Below are positions 1 to 11,800 of a stretch of 64,000 nucleotides of DNA, in pieces. The first letter of the stretch is position 1. Each line of letters opens with the position of its first letter. Made by a program: the position numbers and the translations under genes. The DNA is from Gymnogyps californianus. Lineage: Eukaryota; Chordata; Aves; Accipitriformes; Cathartidae. The DNA lies in the NCBI RefSeq assembly GCF_018139145.2, contig NC_059483.1, positions 3,473,001 to 3,537,000 on the forward strand. The letters are read 5' to 3'. Below the pieces are notes generated by a model, which was given only the letters and a program-made list of their open reading frames with translations, was not told the DNA's origin and searched no databases.

Positions 1-244
1 CCCACTCAGTGGGAGCTCCCTGGGGACAAATAAGTTGAAACATGCTGTCTACTTAAAGCAATTCTGAAAATCTGCCCCTTGCTTTTTTTCGCTTCAATTT
101 CCCACCTTCTTTCTTGTGTCTCTTGTCAATCTTCAATGAGTAGCTTTGAGCAGGCTCCTTAATATCCCTGTGGAGATCTGTCTGATCATATCTGGGACCT
201 ATTGATGCTATACAACCATTACTAATAAGAGGAACAGGCATTAC
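1..244 (-). other. CNTN6: CNTN6 intron downstream of the FN3-2 exon, partial
   Basis: This is the 5' part of the intron that follows the 245-479 exon in the gene's direction; it begins with donor GTAATG and runs off the left edge. No coding segment, repeat or RNA gene was seen in it. Confidence 0.85.
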
Positions 245-479
245 CGTCTTCTCCCGAGTAGACAATGGATATGGAGCTCAGGGTCCCTTCTCCTTCGTTG
301 TTGTAGACACCAACTTTCACTTCAAAAGGAGAGAGAGGTGTAATGCTTTCATTCCTATAAACATATTTGCTTGCTTCCACTGAAGCCACCACTGCTTTTG
401 TCCAGGTTGTTGAGCCAAGAGGATGAAACATAACGATGTAGCCAAAACCTTCCCCATTTTGTAGTTCTTCTGGAACTGG
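245..479 (-). CDS. CNTN6: CNTN6 exon: most of FN3 domain 2
   Basis: This is the last exon of the gene inside the window. It begins after ...CACTACAG and ends at a GTAATG donor; 235 nt, entering in phase 0 and leaving one base for the next codon. It encodes the body of the second fibronectin type III domain, from PVPEELQNGEGFGYIVMF to the end at IVYSGED. The exon contains an N-E-S glycosylation sequon (YRNES) and the family-typical strand F/G motif FEVKVGVYNNEGEG. The first exon of this domain is at 3224-3294. The continuation (FN3 domain 3) lies off the left edge. This domain is in the membrane-proximal stalk of contactins. Confidence 0.96.
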
Positions 480-3223
480 CTGTAGTGACAAGGCAGTCAG
501 TCAATAAGCATTTGCAAGTACACACTGTTTTAATTGAATCTTCATTCTCTGAGAATATTGTAGTGGTATTGATTGAGTTGACTGTGCCTTAGAGAAGATA
601 ATAATGTTTGCTCCTTCAGTCAATGGAATATTGAAATAAAAATCAAAATAATAAATCTATTGAGGCAATCAATTTAGAAACAAAAGATCTGATCAGCTCC
701 ATTAAAGTTATTCTCTTTCAGGCATGAAGTTTTCAAAATTAAAAGCATTTCACTCAGTACAGGTTGTAGCTGATTTTTTTTTCCCCAAGGGGTATATGAA
801 TGCTAATTTTAAATAAATGATTTTTAACAAAAAAAAGAGTCGGGAAAGGAGCAAATGTATACACAGAAGTGTGTGTCAGCTGTATAATTGCCTGCATACG
901 AGTACATATTTTTTTTAGCACAAGTGAAAGTCTGACGCGCATGAACATATTCTTATTTAAGTTTGTTTAGAACAGCAATGTTATTGCAAGTCAACATGGC
1001 AAAATTAATGTTTCTATTAATAAAATCTCATGTCAAGATATGTATTAATGACTCATACTGAACAGGCAATTACATCAACACTGTATCCAGCATGAACCTT
1101 TTTGTTTTCATGGGATAAAAATACTTCTACATTGGCTTCTCAAAGCAAGAGAACATTTATGAAACAAGAAAAGATCAGTAGCACATGGAGGAAGGAAGAG
1201 TTTCTCAGCAAAACTTCATTTATTTTAGATGCTTGCATCAAAGTAAGGTGCATGGAAAAGCAGACATAGAAAATGGTGCAAAAAGAGAGAGAAAAACATA
1301 GGGCCAGAACCGCAGCCCCTGTGATCGTTCCTGGCTCCAATCTCCTCTCCTGCAGAGAAACTCCTGAGAGCACTAATGGTGTGAGAAGATGGGAGGAAAA
1401 AAATCAGGAAGTAGATCAGAAGATTTCAGGGCACTTATTTTATTCTTTTCTTCATAAATTCCTTCTAATTTTAATAATAAGCCTGGCCTGACATATATAA
1501 CAAACGTGTCTTTCCTTAAATGTTTTACAAACATTAATTCCCCAATATGCCCCCTTCTATCTCTTTTCCAGTCCTGAGAGAGTTAAGTGTGAGGGATGAT
1601 GGTGCACTAGGGATTTATAAGAGTTCAAGCCACTTTCTAGAGCATTTAATTTGTTTTTGAGGCTTCTGTGATCTCAGATTTAATCAAGATGTTTAGTGAG
1701 TTCATCACAGAAAGCTGGAGAGTTGTGTTCAGTGTTGTTAGCTTGGCATAATTAGTATTTCTTCTGACTATTTTTCAGGACACACTATGGAGTCCAACAG
1801 GATAATTTGATTGAGATCTCTCAGGTTGTTTTCAATTTTCATGTTCTTCTGCCCCCAAAGAGTAGATCAGTAGATGAGAAAATGAAACAAAAGAGTGAAA
1901 GATGCATATGGAGGAAAACTTAGTTCAGTAAAAGTGAAGTTTCACTCTGTTTGGAGCATTGAGAGGGGAAAGCGTTGGCAATATTATTTATCTAGTGGGG
2001 ATTTTTTTCTTCTGAGCTTGTTTTTTTCCTATCACTTCCCTTCCTCTCCCAAAAGGCTGGTTAAATGGCATTTTTTTTAACATATAGGAGAACACATGTA
2101 ACTCACTCAGCTGATGAATAACATCACTTTTAGTTTAATTTAATTCTTTTCCTTTCCTTCAAACTGTATACACAAGCTTGGTTATTTCTTTGGAAAAAGA
2201 ATGAAGTCAAGGGAGAGAGTAGATGCTTTTCTTGTTTAAGCTGAACTAGAAGTCTTTTTTTTTTTTTCTCCATGAAGAAATGTTTTCCATGACTTACGAA
2301 GGGAGCACCATGTTTTTGGAGGCCCCGTCCCAAACTAGGAACTAAACAGAGGTCATCTTGTGCAGCCTCTGAGATAGTCACACCTGATAGTAAGATACAT
2401 GGCAAGGCTGCCTGGCCCCTGCCCTCCAGGCTGGGTGCTGCTGATGGCATGGAGTAGCTCCTACTTTAGTTAGGTGTCCTCAAAGCCAGGGGAGAGATTT
2501 ACTTAGGTGAATCACATTAACTTCACATATATTTTTCAGCGGCAATGAAAAAAAGAGAGGGTGGGAGCTGTGTTTCGGGGAGTTTTTCCATAGGGGCTGG
2601 AGTCCTGACCAAGCACCTGCCCCATCACTGCACAGGCTTTGCAAGGGGCTTCATCACGATGCCCGTGGGGAGGCTGTTGGGCGGCCGGAGAAGGAGGGCT
2701 CCTTCCCACAACGCTTACTTTCTACTCTCTGAAATGACCTGCGCTCACCCATTGCAACTTGTAGTATGGTATTAACTGTTCTGAAAATGTATATTCTCTC
2801 CTCTCGCCGGAGTGCCGGAGAATTAAAGGGCTCATCTCCGTTAACGCATAATAGGATATGTCTTGTCAGCACAGTGTTCCAGAATGAAAAACATGTAAAC
2901 AAAAGTATGAAAAATGTTAATGCAGAAAATGGCCAAGCAGATTAGTGTGTTAAGCACCTCCTGTACAATGGAGATAAGAGGGTTATACGGACTTCTAAAC
3001 ATCTTTATAACATGCCTCTTAAACTGTTTATTTTTATAAATTGTTCACTATAACACAGAAAACTTGCTGTATATCTTACAGGCTGTTTTCTCTCCAGATG
3101 CAGGATGAAATCCAGGCTCAGCCAAAGCCAATGACCAAAAGCCTTTGGATTTCAGCAGGGCTGTGATTTCACCCATGGACTCTTCCCCGTTAGACGGCTT
3201 AGGTTAATTGAGCTAACAATTAC
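480..3223 (-). other. CNTN6: CNTN6 intron, 2744 nt
   Basis: A GT-AG intron between the two FN3-2 exons. It is AT-rich with a T13 run (2255-2267) and a modest GC rise around 2350-2720. No conserved exon, RNA gene or identifiable transposon was seen. Confidence 0.8.
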
Positions 3224-3294
3224 CTCCCATGTGATGACCAGCTCAGAACGGCTCCCTCCTCCTCCGCTGATGTTCGTTGGTGCCACGACAGGAA
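3224..3294 (-). CDS. CNTN6: CNTN6 exon: start of FN3 domain 2
   Basis: A short 71-nt exon between acceptor CTCCAG and donor GTAATT. It enters in phase 1 and exits in phase 0. It encodes VPVVAPTNISGGGGSRSELV then ITWE, the linker and first strands of FN3 domain 2, with the family-typical glycine-rich GGGGSRSEL turn and an N-I-S sequon. It was found by translation because it is too short for ORF calling. The exons on both sides join it in frame. Confidence 0.95.
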
Positions 3295-6200
3295 CTGGAG
3301 AAGAAAAGACGTTAGTGCTTGCAAGTACCCACTGCTACGAGGGTCTTGTCAACTGGACGGTTAGAGCTTTTCCTAGCTATTCTGCCTTTCAACACGTAGA
3401 ACAAGGACTATATTATATAACAGTACATTTTAAATGAACTGAAATTATGTTTACACGTTTTGAAGTTTATAAGGCTGAAGCCACAGATGTATTTGATACA
3501 TGAGTACCCTGGTTCAAAAAATTAATTAAAGAAGCTAGTAGCATCAAGTATCTGACATTATTATGCCTCATCAACTAATTGGCAAAATGATGTTCCATTC
3601 AGACTGTAGCTGCAACACTACTGATTTACTAATTATGCATTTGTTCAGTAAACATGTTGTTGGAGCAATATATTAATTTTTTTAATTGGCTGTATGCTTT
3701 TCTTAGGAAATTCAAAACTCTTAATTTGTTTTTCTCCTTCTCCCAACACTGTAATAAGTGTCCAAAAGGTCATTGATTAGAGCTTGATTTCCCCAGCGTT
3801 GCTCCAGGTGGATGGCACCATACGTACAGGGTTGAGGTCAAGCAATGTGCTGGTGTTCCAGGCTGAAGGAGCTTCTCATCACTCTAACGGCTCTTGGTGG
3901 AGAAGCAAGGAAAATATCGGCATTTCTTGCGTCTTGTTGTGTATTTCCATAAACATGCCCACCCCATTAGCCTATAAATATTGACAGTTTGGGGGAACTA
4001 GTTTGTGATGTAATGGATGGAATTTAGACAGACCAGCCTTGTTCTTATTTCATAGTTCGCTATAGATCTACTAGCAAGGACGATATCATGTTCCTTTTCA
4101 GCTGCTGGAGAAGTATAAAAAAAGAGGACAACCCTGGAACTGACCGAGACAGAACCCCCCTATAAGAAGACATTTGCACTGTTTACTATCTCCAAACCCT
4201 TGGTACTATTTTTAGAAATTTCAAGATTGTTTTGTTGTTCCCTTCATTCAGCTCGCTCTGTCTGAAAATTGGATGTGTTGAGACAGGGCTGAGGACGGGG
4301 TCAGAAATAGGCAGGACAGTTATATCTCAGAAGCTTTTTCAGAGATTTTGGCAAGTTTTGCCATGTCTGCCTGCCTTTCCCCATGTCTTCCAGCCAGCGT
4401 TAGTCCAGCTCTAGTAGAGGCAATAAAGGCAATAGCCCTTTAAGTTCACAGAAATTTATGTGAACCTACTATCACTTCTAGATTCAAGTCCACATATAAA
4501 TCTTTGTCTGATTTCATCCTCTCTAGAAATGTAGAAATTTCATGATAATTTTGTTGTGCAGTGCAGTCATAAAAGTGAGTGCAAGTGCAAACGGACTAGG
4601 CTCTTTTGGAGAGTTTAGCATAGGTATTCAATTTTGTCACTTACAATCAATGTCTTTGCGCACATCAGAGGCAAATAATCTAAGACTGAAAAGAACAGCA
4701 TTAAAGGAAAAGAATGACAAAACAGACTTTCAAGCCTAGTGTTTCACTCTTTCATGAACTAGTTGATGCTCAATTAGTTCACGTGTTAAATGTGTTCAGT
4801 ACTTACTACATTTGCATGGGGAAAAAATTTGTACTACTGCTCAGCAGAGCCTCAACTGGGTCATAGTTGAGAAACAGATGAAAATTTACAGCTGAGTGCA
4901 CCAACAGAGGCTCAATTAATTCTCAGCTCCATTTTAATGAAATGAACAGTGGTTCATTTGCATCCACAAATCTACTAATGCTCAGATTTCAGCTGGCAAA
5001 ATAGCTGTTGTAACAGCGAAGTTCAAATTCACCCTTTCGTGGCCAGTCTTCTGCTGTCCACACTGTGATAGTTTTCAGTTTCCTATTCTGATTAAAAAAA
5101 AAAAAAAAAGCTGTTGCTTCTCCCACTGCACAGCGATGTTTTGAGACAGAAAGATTTACAGCAGTGAAGGGGTTAAGCAACTAAAACCTGAAGTCACTCT
5201 TTCTATTCCTTTTGTTAAGCTTCAGATAGGGCTACACTGTAAGGAAATAATGTTCCTTATGCTGTTGCCATGATAAATAATATTAATTTTATTGTTTCTT
5301 GCTCTTTCTAGCCCTAGCCTTGTGAATCCCTCTAATACAAAAAAGTTTTAAATGATGAAAGCTTTTACTGACTGTATAGGTGGTTTTGAATATCATGCTT
5401 TACAAAGCCCCAAGGTAGCAACAGCAAGAAAGACCTTCTCAAGACTAATTTTGCCTTCATGATCAATTATGTAATGGAGAACATATAATTGTGATACTCT
5501 GCTGGGAAATTTAGAAAATCTGGCCTCTTCCTGTCTCCAGCTTTTCTTTAGCCTTCCCTTTTCACGTTGCTCCTTACTCCTTGCACGTGAAAGTTTCCTG
5601 GGGTTCTCCTGCTGGAGGAAGGGGTCATGTACCGCTCCGGCATGCATCCCCCAGACACCTAAGCCCAGGCAGGATCAGTGCCTCTACCCAGGCTGGAGGC
5701 TCTCAGGCTCTTCCCTTCGCTTGGGAGCAGCCTGCAATCTGCTTTACTACCACACTGGCCAGGCAGTCCTGACTGCTGATAAGACTCATTTGATGTCTCT
5801 CTGCACCTGGAAAGCTGACAAAATCTGTCAAAACTGGTGTTCTAATGATCAAATAGTTTTTTCTGGCATCAGTACTCGGTATAAGTTTTTGCTTCAACAA
5901 CAGGAAAAAGAACTTACTAAATTTAGATCAACTGATTTAATACATTTTGAAGTAATTCTGCCTTGGGACAAATATAGCAGGTATTCTGAGAAACAAATGG
6001 ATCCCCTTTTCTAAGGATATATGTATTTTCTACTGTATAATGTACAATACTGTATTTTGAGTTCTGTCTTGAAATGCAGCTTGCCAAACTTCAGAGCTTG
6101 GCAAATGGGATAAACAGAGAAGAGAAAGTGGATTGTAAAAGCTGCTTCCATTTTACTGCTTTCCATCCTATAAATACTGATTTTATAGGTGGGAGAGAGT

Positions 6201-6958
6201 TGATAAGCAGGGGGCTGGGAGAAACATAAAACAAACCAAAGGTTTGGGCTTCAAATAAATTGTACCAAACTGAGTAGGTCAGAGGACTGACAGTGTCGGT
6301 CATCCAAGAATGAGTCTTCTTCCTATGAGGTTCCAAGTCCCAGAAGATAAATGTGTAAAGGTTAGACAGACAGTAAGGATCCCACCCTGGAGTCAGTGGA
6401 AGCTATTAGTTTCACTGGGCTTTGGATGCTGTAATTTATTTCCTCCAGTTAAAGCCAATATCCTGTCCCTACTGATGCTCGGATATCAAACACCCTTGCA
6501 GCAAAGGCATCACATGCTTGTGCTAGGATATGCCAGAAAGCAGGCTTTATCATTTTCTATGCAAGTCCCTGAGCAGGGTATAAATGCGGTTATAATTGGA
6601 AGAAAACAATTGTTGCTCCCCAATTGCTTGAATGAAAGCTTGTGTTCAGGTATGGGGATTAGATTATTTTGGGACATATCAAAGGGAGGAAGCATGGGCC
6701 AGCTCCAGCCTTTATTGCTGGCCCAAGTGATCTCCAAACCAGAGAACAAAGCGTGCGGTACCTCAATCATGTCCAAGCATCCCCTGCATTGGTAGCGCAG
6801 GTCTGCTGTCATGAAGCCATAGCAGCCACAGACTAAAATGCCAGGCAGATATGTAAGTAACCCTCTAGGAGTGAGCGGCTCTGCTGCAATGAAATTCCCA
6901 CACCCGGGAGCTAGCAGCGTGCCTGTGGGGAAAAATCTGACAGAAACTAGGGACTTAC
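3295..6958 (-). other. CNTN6: CNTN6 intron, 3664 nt
   Basis: A GT-AG intron between FN3-1 and FN3-2. It contains an A16 run (5094-5109). Its 5' 449 nt (6510-6958) stay open in the frame of the preceding exon, and the plus strand of the same region also has a 161-codon open frame (6310-6795). The rest shows no recognisable feature. Confidence 0.8.
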
Positions 6959-7108
6959 CTGCTGCTTTAGTTTTCAGTAGAGCTGATGGTCTGCTTGGCT
7001 CCCCAACTCCAACACTATTGCTGGCAACCACACGAAACTCATACTCAACCCAAGGGCTTAAGTCAACCACTGTTGCCTTGTGAGTCCTACCATTAATGAC
7101 TTCAGGAA
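6959..7108 (-). CDS. CNTN6: CNTN6 exon: second half of FN3 domain 1
   Basis: A 150-nt exon between acceptor CTTTAG and donor GTAAGT, phase 1 on both sides, so it is symmetric and could be skipped without a frameshift. It encodes [20 protein letters not shown], then [19 protein letters not shown] and a LLKTKAA end. The tyrosine-corner motif [11 protein letters not shown] is typical of FN3 domains. It lies only 91 nt downstream of the previous exon. The reading frame stays open for another 149 codons past the donor (see findings). Confidence 0.96.
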
Positions 7109-7199
7109 CTAAAGGTAAAATAAACATGTCATGACAATTTATTTTTGGAGTAATTAATGGTACATGCAAAAAATACAAGGCAACTCTCAAATTGCTCAC

Positions 7200-7358
7200 C
7201 TGTTGCAACTGCCTGCCATCCAACTGAGAAAGGAGTCCTTGTCTGAATACTGTAGATCTGGACTGGACTGTTATTATCTATTCCAGACTTCCAGGATAAC
7301 ACAGCAGTAGTGCTAGAAATATGTTCAACTTTAACATCTTCCGGTGGACCTGGGGGGC
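7200..7358 (-). CDS. CNTN6: CNTN6 exon: first half of FN3 domain 1
   Basis: A 159-nt exon, phase 1 at both ends, between acceptor TATTAG and donor GTGAGC. It encodes [39 protein letters not shown] and [14 protein letters not shown]. The GPPGPPEDV entry is the conserved Ig6-to-FN3 boundary of contactins, and LSW holds the core tryptophan of the FN3 B strand. With the 6959-7108 exon it forms one FN3 domain. Confidence 0.96.
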
Positions 7359-8233
7359 CTAATACGATTAGCATTTTAAGATGAAGGTATTAGGAAGAGA
7401 AGATTCATTGCTGGGTTGGGTTGGGCAACTCTTACTTTCTCAAGTCAGTGGAATTATTCATGAAGCTGCAGTTTCATAAGAGCAGCACAATCTCTAAATG
7501 ATGGCTTCGTGCTTGTATTACATTTTTCTAGTTAATGAGGGGGTTTGAGTCAGGAAAATGAATGTCTTCATGTTTCTAATATGAAAACAGCAAACAAGGG
7601 AATGATTTTTTTTTTTGTCTGACAAAGAAAGTTACCCAATATGTCTTTTGCTGAACCATCCAACATTTTCAGAATTCCTATTGAATTTAATCAAAACTGA
7701 GGTTTAGAAAGAACTCAAGATGGTGCACTATACAGACTTCTGATTTCTGCTAGGGGTTTAGAGGACCTGCTCCCATAACTGTGTTTCTCTTGCTGCTGGC
7801 AGTAAAAAGACTAGTTAGTTGACCATAGAAAATAATTTTTCATATTATCTCCAAACAGTGGAAAGGCACCAGGTCTTTTGGTTTTTTTCCCAGCCTGCAC
7901 AGTGACCCAGAGATGTCCAGCAAGGAGCCGGTGACAGCAGTCTGCTCAAAGTAGAGGACTTCCCTATGCCCTGCCACATCGACCTGTGTGGCCAGAAGAG
8001 TTTACCTTCCAAAGAGGCCATGGCAGAATTGCACAGATCTCCCTGGGTTCGCTGCACATTAAGATCATGCCGGCCAGAATCGCAATCCAATTTGGGGGCC
8101 AAGGGTAAAAGATATATAGCATTTCACTATTGAAATGTTGAATTGATATCCTAGGTATCATTTAAACAACAGCTGATGTTAAGAATTTCTAATTCCTCCA
8201 GAAGATATATATGTCTACATTTAACAGACATAC
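7359..8233 (-). other. CNTN6: CNTN6 intron, 875 nt
   Basis: A GT-AG intron at the Ig6 to FN3-1 boundary. Nothing recognisable was seen in it. Confidence 0.8.
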
Positions 8234-8351
8234 CTCTTACAATTATATCTACTGTTGCAGATTGACTGTCTAAAGTTGTTTGTACCATGCACACATATTT
8301 CCCGGAATGATGTAGCTGAATATTTCTTATCATCATATCCCCAACAGATTC
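8234..8351 (-). CDS. CNTN6: CNTN6 exon: second half of Ig domain 6
   Basis: A 118-nt exon, entering in phase 0 and leaving in phase 1, between acceptor CTCCAG and donor GTATGT. It encodes [20 protein letters not shown], then [19 protein letters not shown]. The Y-V-C is the F-strand cysteine that pairs with the C in VLPCQV of the previous exon (8690-8865). SGKYVC replaces the more usual D-x-G-x-Y-x-C, as in other contactin-6 proteins. Confidence 0.95.
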
Positions 8352-8689
8352 CTGGAGATACAAAGAAAGTAAACTAATAACTCACAACATGCTTTCCATA
8401 CTGGACATTTTTATAAATTGCTCAATATTAATAAAAAATTCAGCTTTTAAATTAAAATATTCATAGCTATCATCAGTTTCTTTCATGTGGACATTTTTAT
8501 TATGGCTTCACAAATAACTCAAGTGCCTTTATGAAATTTAAGAAAGAAAAATAAATGGCTGCAGCCCTTGTAAAGAAACAGTGATTTGCCATGCATATAA
8601 ATAGCGATGGAAGAATTATGATAAATATTTGTGTCATCTAAAGACTGGCAAATAGTTTCATTAAGCACTAAGGAGTTTAAGAAACTTAC
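8352..8689 (-). other. CNTN6: CNTN6 intron, 338 nt
   Basis: A short GT-AG intron splitting Ig domain 6. It is AT-rich and nothing else was seen. Confidence 0.85.
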
Positions 8690-8865
8690 TCTTCCAATTC
8701 TTTCGAAATGATGTATTCCTCTATGAAAATCAATTCTATTGCCATTGAAGGACCATGTGAACACCACATCAACGGAGGGGTCATGAGACACCTGGCATGG
8801 AAGGACTATGCTTTCTCCAACTGTGACATCCATATTAGAAGGTGGAATGGTAATTACAGTCCTTT
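8690..8865 (-). CDS. CNTN6: CNTN6 exon: first half of Ig domain 6
   Basis: A 176-nt exon after acceptor CCGCAG, ending at donor GTAAGT; it enters in phase 1 and exits in phase 0. It encodes the Ig5-Ig6 linker ERTVITIPPSN, then MDVTVGESIVLPCQVSHDPS with the B-strand cysteine, VFTWSFNG with the core tryptophan, and ends at HFERIGR. MDVTVGESIVLPCQVSHDP is a strong contactin-6 signature. The residue before the next exon is Arg, where the remembered human protein has Gly; this is a normal species difference. Confidence 0.96.
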
Positions 8866-11800
8866 CTGCGGAGACAAAAAAAAATCCTTTTTATTAAAAT
8901 GCTTATAAAAATAGTAGATCTTGCATGGGTTTTGTACCATTTGTGAAATGATTTAAAATTGGCCCAAATGTTCCATAATAAAGAAAATTATCTCTAATAC
9001 GGTGATGATTTCAGAACTCTTACCCATGTGTAGCCTATTACTTTTGCGGTATCAATACAATAAGCACGCTGCGTGCCTCTGAGAGCGAGCAGATGTCAGG
9101 CGCAACATGCTAAATTAGTCATATGTTACTTTGTAAAGCCCATAGTCAATAGATAGGATTTCAGCTCAAAAAGTACAGGCTTCATTATAAAGACTGTTAA
9201 AAACATGCCCACCATTCTTCAGACTCGAAAATCTCTCCTTGCAGGAAACTGCAGCAAAAGCAAAATTGCTGTTCATCTCTGCTTACTTTATACATCGAGA
9301 TCCTTAATCTGTATTAATGTTAGCGGTAGTTTACCACGCAGTGTTGCTTACGTTACAGCTTCAAAGAGGGTATCTTGACAGACAGAAAAACTATTTATGT
9401 AATCTTTTTTAACCCCTTACACTGAGAAACAAATTTGCAGATCTTATTAAGGGAAGTACTAGCTCGCTGAAGGGGAAAGAAATAGGTTTATATGGCTTCA
9501 CTTTTGTTGACATGACTGGCAGATAGATTAGAGATAACAACCACTTTGTTGTAAGCAATTCCCCTGAATAAAGCTTTTGTGCATGAAATTGTTATAAAAT
9601 GGTGAGAATTTAGAGGGACATGAATAAAATGAGAGCAGAATCTATTCAACAATATTAATACGTTCTGAAAACAATATTAGAGGAGGAGAAGAAAATTTGC
9701 ACGAGCTGTATTAGTTCAATGTTTGCTCTGGCTTAACCCTGTGTGTTAGAAATGTACTTGAAAATTCAGGATTTTGGTTTTACCAAGGCCTTGGTTCCAA
9801 AGGGTTGACGCATGATAGGGCATCCAACCCCTTACCTTCAGACACATTTTCATTCAGACTGTCACTATCATTGCAGTAACCGATTAATATGTAGGTACAG
9901 ACAGGCAATATGGGCTGAAACTTGAAGGGCTTCTTCCCAGCATCTGAGCTGCACTGGATGAGTGACTGTTATGGCAGTAGTCAAGTAGAATGTTGCATTT
10001 TCTGCTAACCTTTTAAAATAAAACCGGATCTCACTAGTTTTATACCTGCTGCAGGCATCAAGTAACGTTTCCCAAGGAAAACAAAGAAAGAACTTGACTG
10101 ATTTTTATTGTTATAGACAAATTCGGCGTTTTTTTCTGGTATCATTAAGAAAGTGTCAGAGGTTCTCATCGTGAGTTAGAGCTCAGACTTGGAACATGCT
10201 TTCTCAGATTTCTCTGCATACTCTGATTGCTCTTCACAGCCACGTAAAACTATCATTGTGGCAGCTCCATCAGTTTGTCTGAAGTCAAGGTCTGCAAAAA
10301 TGCGAAGGTCTCAGATGACTGTCTTAAAGATACTCGATCATTAGGTTAGAGAAATCTCTTCCTCTCCCTGGAAGCGGTGTGTCAGATGCAATAAATTCCA
10401 GATGATTCAAAGGCCATATTCTTTGTTGGCACAACTCCACTGATTTCAACACACGCTGGCAAAGAACTTGGATCCATAAATCTCAAATGAAGTAATTCCA
10501 TTGTGAAGTACAGGTAACTTTTATAGAATAATTTTGAAAAGTATCTGGGAACTACAGAGAACCTCCACAAAGTTTTCTTTTCTTGCTTTTCCTCCTGTGC
10601 TTCTTATTCTCACAGCTGAAATAGAACTGCATGAATAACACTTTGAGGAGAGAAATTCTATTACTTGCAATAATGCTGTATATGTTAAAAGAAGAAAAAA
10701 GAAATAATACCCTGGTATACGTTAAAAATTGGAAAGCTGCTTTTGTGATAGCTGGAACTTCTCTTTGCCACTAGCAGATGGAGAGGCATGATCTTCTGGT
10801 CTGATACAGTCCTCCAAACTCATCATCTCTTCCTCCAAAGTCATCCTGTAAGACTCTCTCCTTCCTTAAACCTATAAATCACGTGCATCTCTACACTGAG
10901 CTTTTAAAGCCAATGAAATATGGCATCGAAGAAGCAAAGTCTTCCCCTGAACACCACGATTGACCTCGAAGTGGAAATTCTACATTGCTCTGAATGTTTA
11001 TGACACACTTTCTCCCAGCCTCCACTTGGGTTTTGTCTGCTTTGTCTTTTGCTGTGCAGGAGAGATGTCTCCACACATATTCTCTCAGAAATGATGCAAA
11101 AGGTTACGCCTGACCTACAAGAGGGTGTCGAAGGGTCTGGCAAGTCAGCCTGGGCTGTCCCCCACTTCACGTAGCCCCGAGGTCATTGTAAACAAGCCTC
11201 GTTTACAATGTCAATCAATTAGATGGGCAACAGCATGCTTCCTGAGCCTTCCACTGGTAAGCTCAATATCTGGATATGAGTAAACAGTGGTTACAGGGTT
11301 CAGCTTCCCAGCCCTCTCAGATAGACCCCAAAGCCTAAGATGAGCTCCTTGCTGCCAGTTATAAACTGCTGCTGGTATTTTATCTGTCTTGCTTAAAGCT
11401 GACTTGGACTTATCTGTTTCGCACCGCCTTGATGACAGCCTGTAGATACCCTTTGAATTGGGTATTCTGCTAAAACTCCAAATCAAAGCACTCACACCAG
11501 GGATGGAATTCACCTTTTCTGCTTTAGTCCATTCAGCACTAATAAAACTTTGCGCCACTACTGAATCTTCCGTGTGTCAAGTACTCCCTGGCCTTCAAAT
11601 TTCTCTTTAAAATATCTACCCTTCACAAGACCCACATCACCTCTACTGCCACAAGACTTAATACCACCTCATTTTGTAGCTCCTGCTTCTCTGTATTGGA
11701 TGGTTGGTCACCAGGATCGACGCATTTTGACTCTTCTACAATGCACTGTGTACAATTACAGCATTCTATAAATAAGTAAAATACTAGAAATAAAATCAAC

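Noticed and set aside
9064..9076. GCACGC-T-GCGTGC inverted repeat as a binding site
   Set aside because: A single 6-bp-arm palindrome in a 6 kb intron is expected by chance often enough; no second site supports it.
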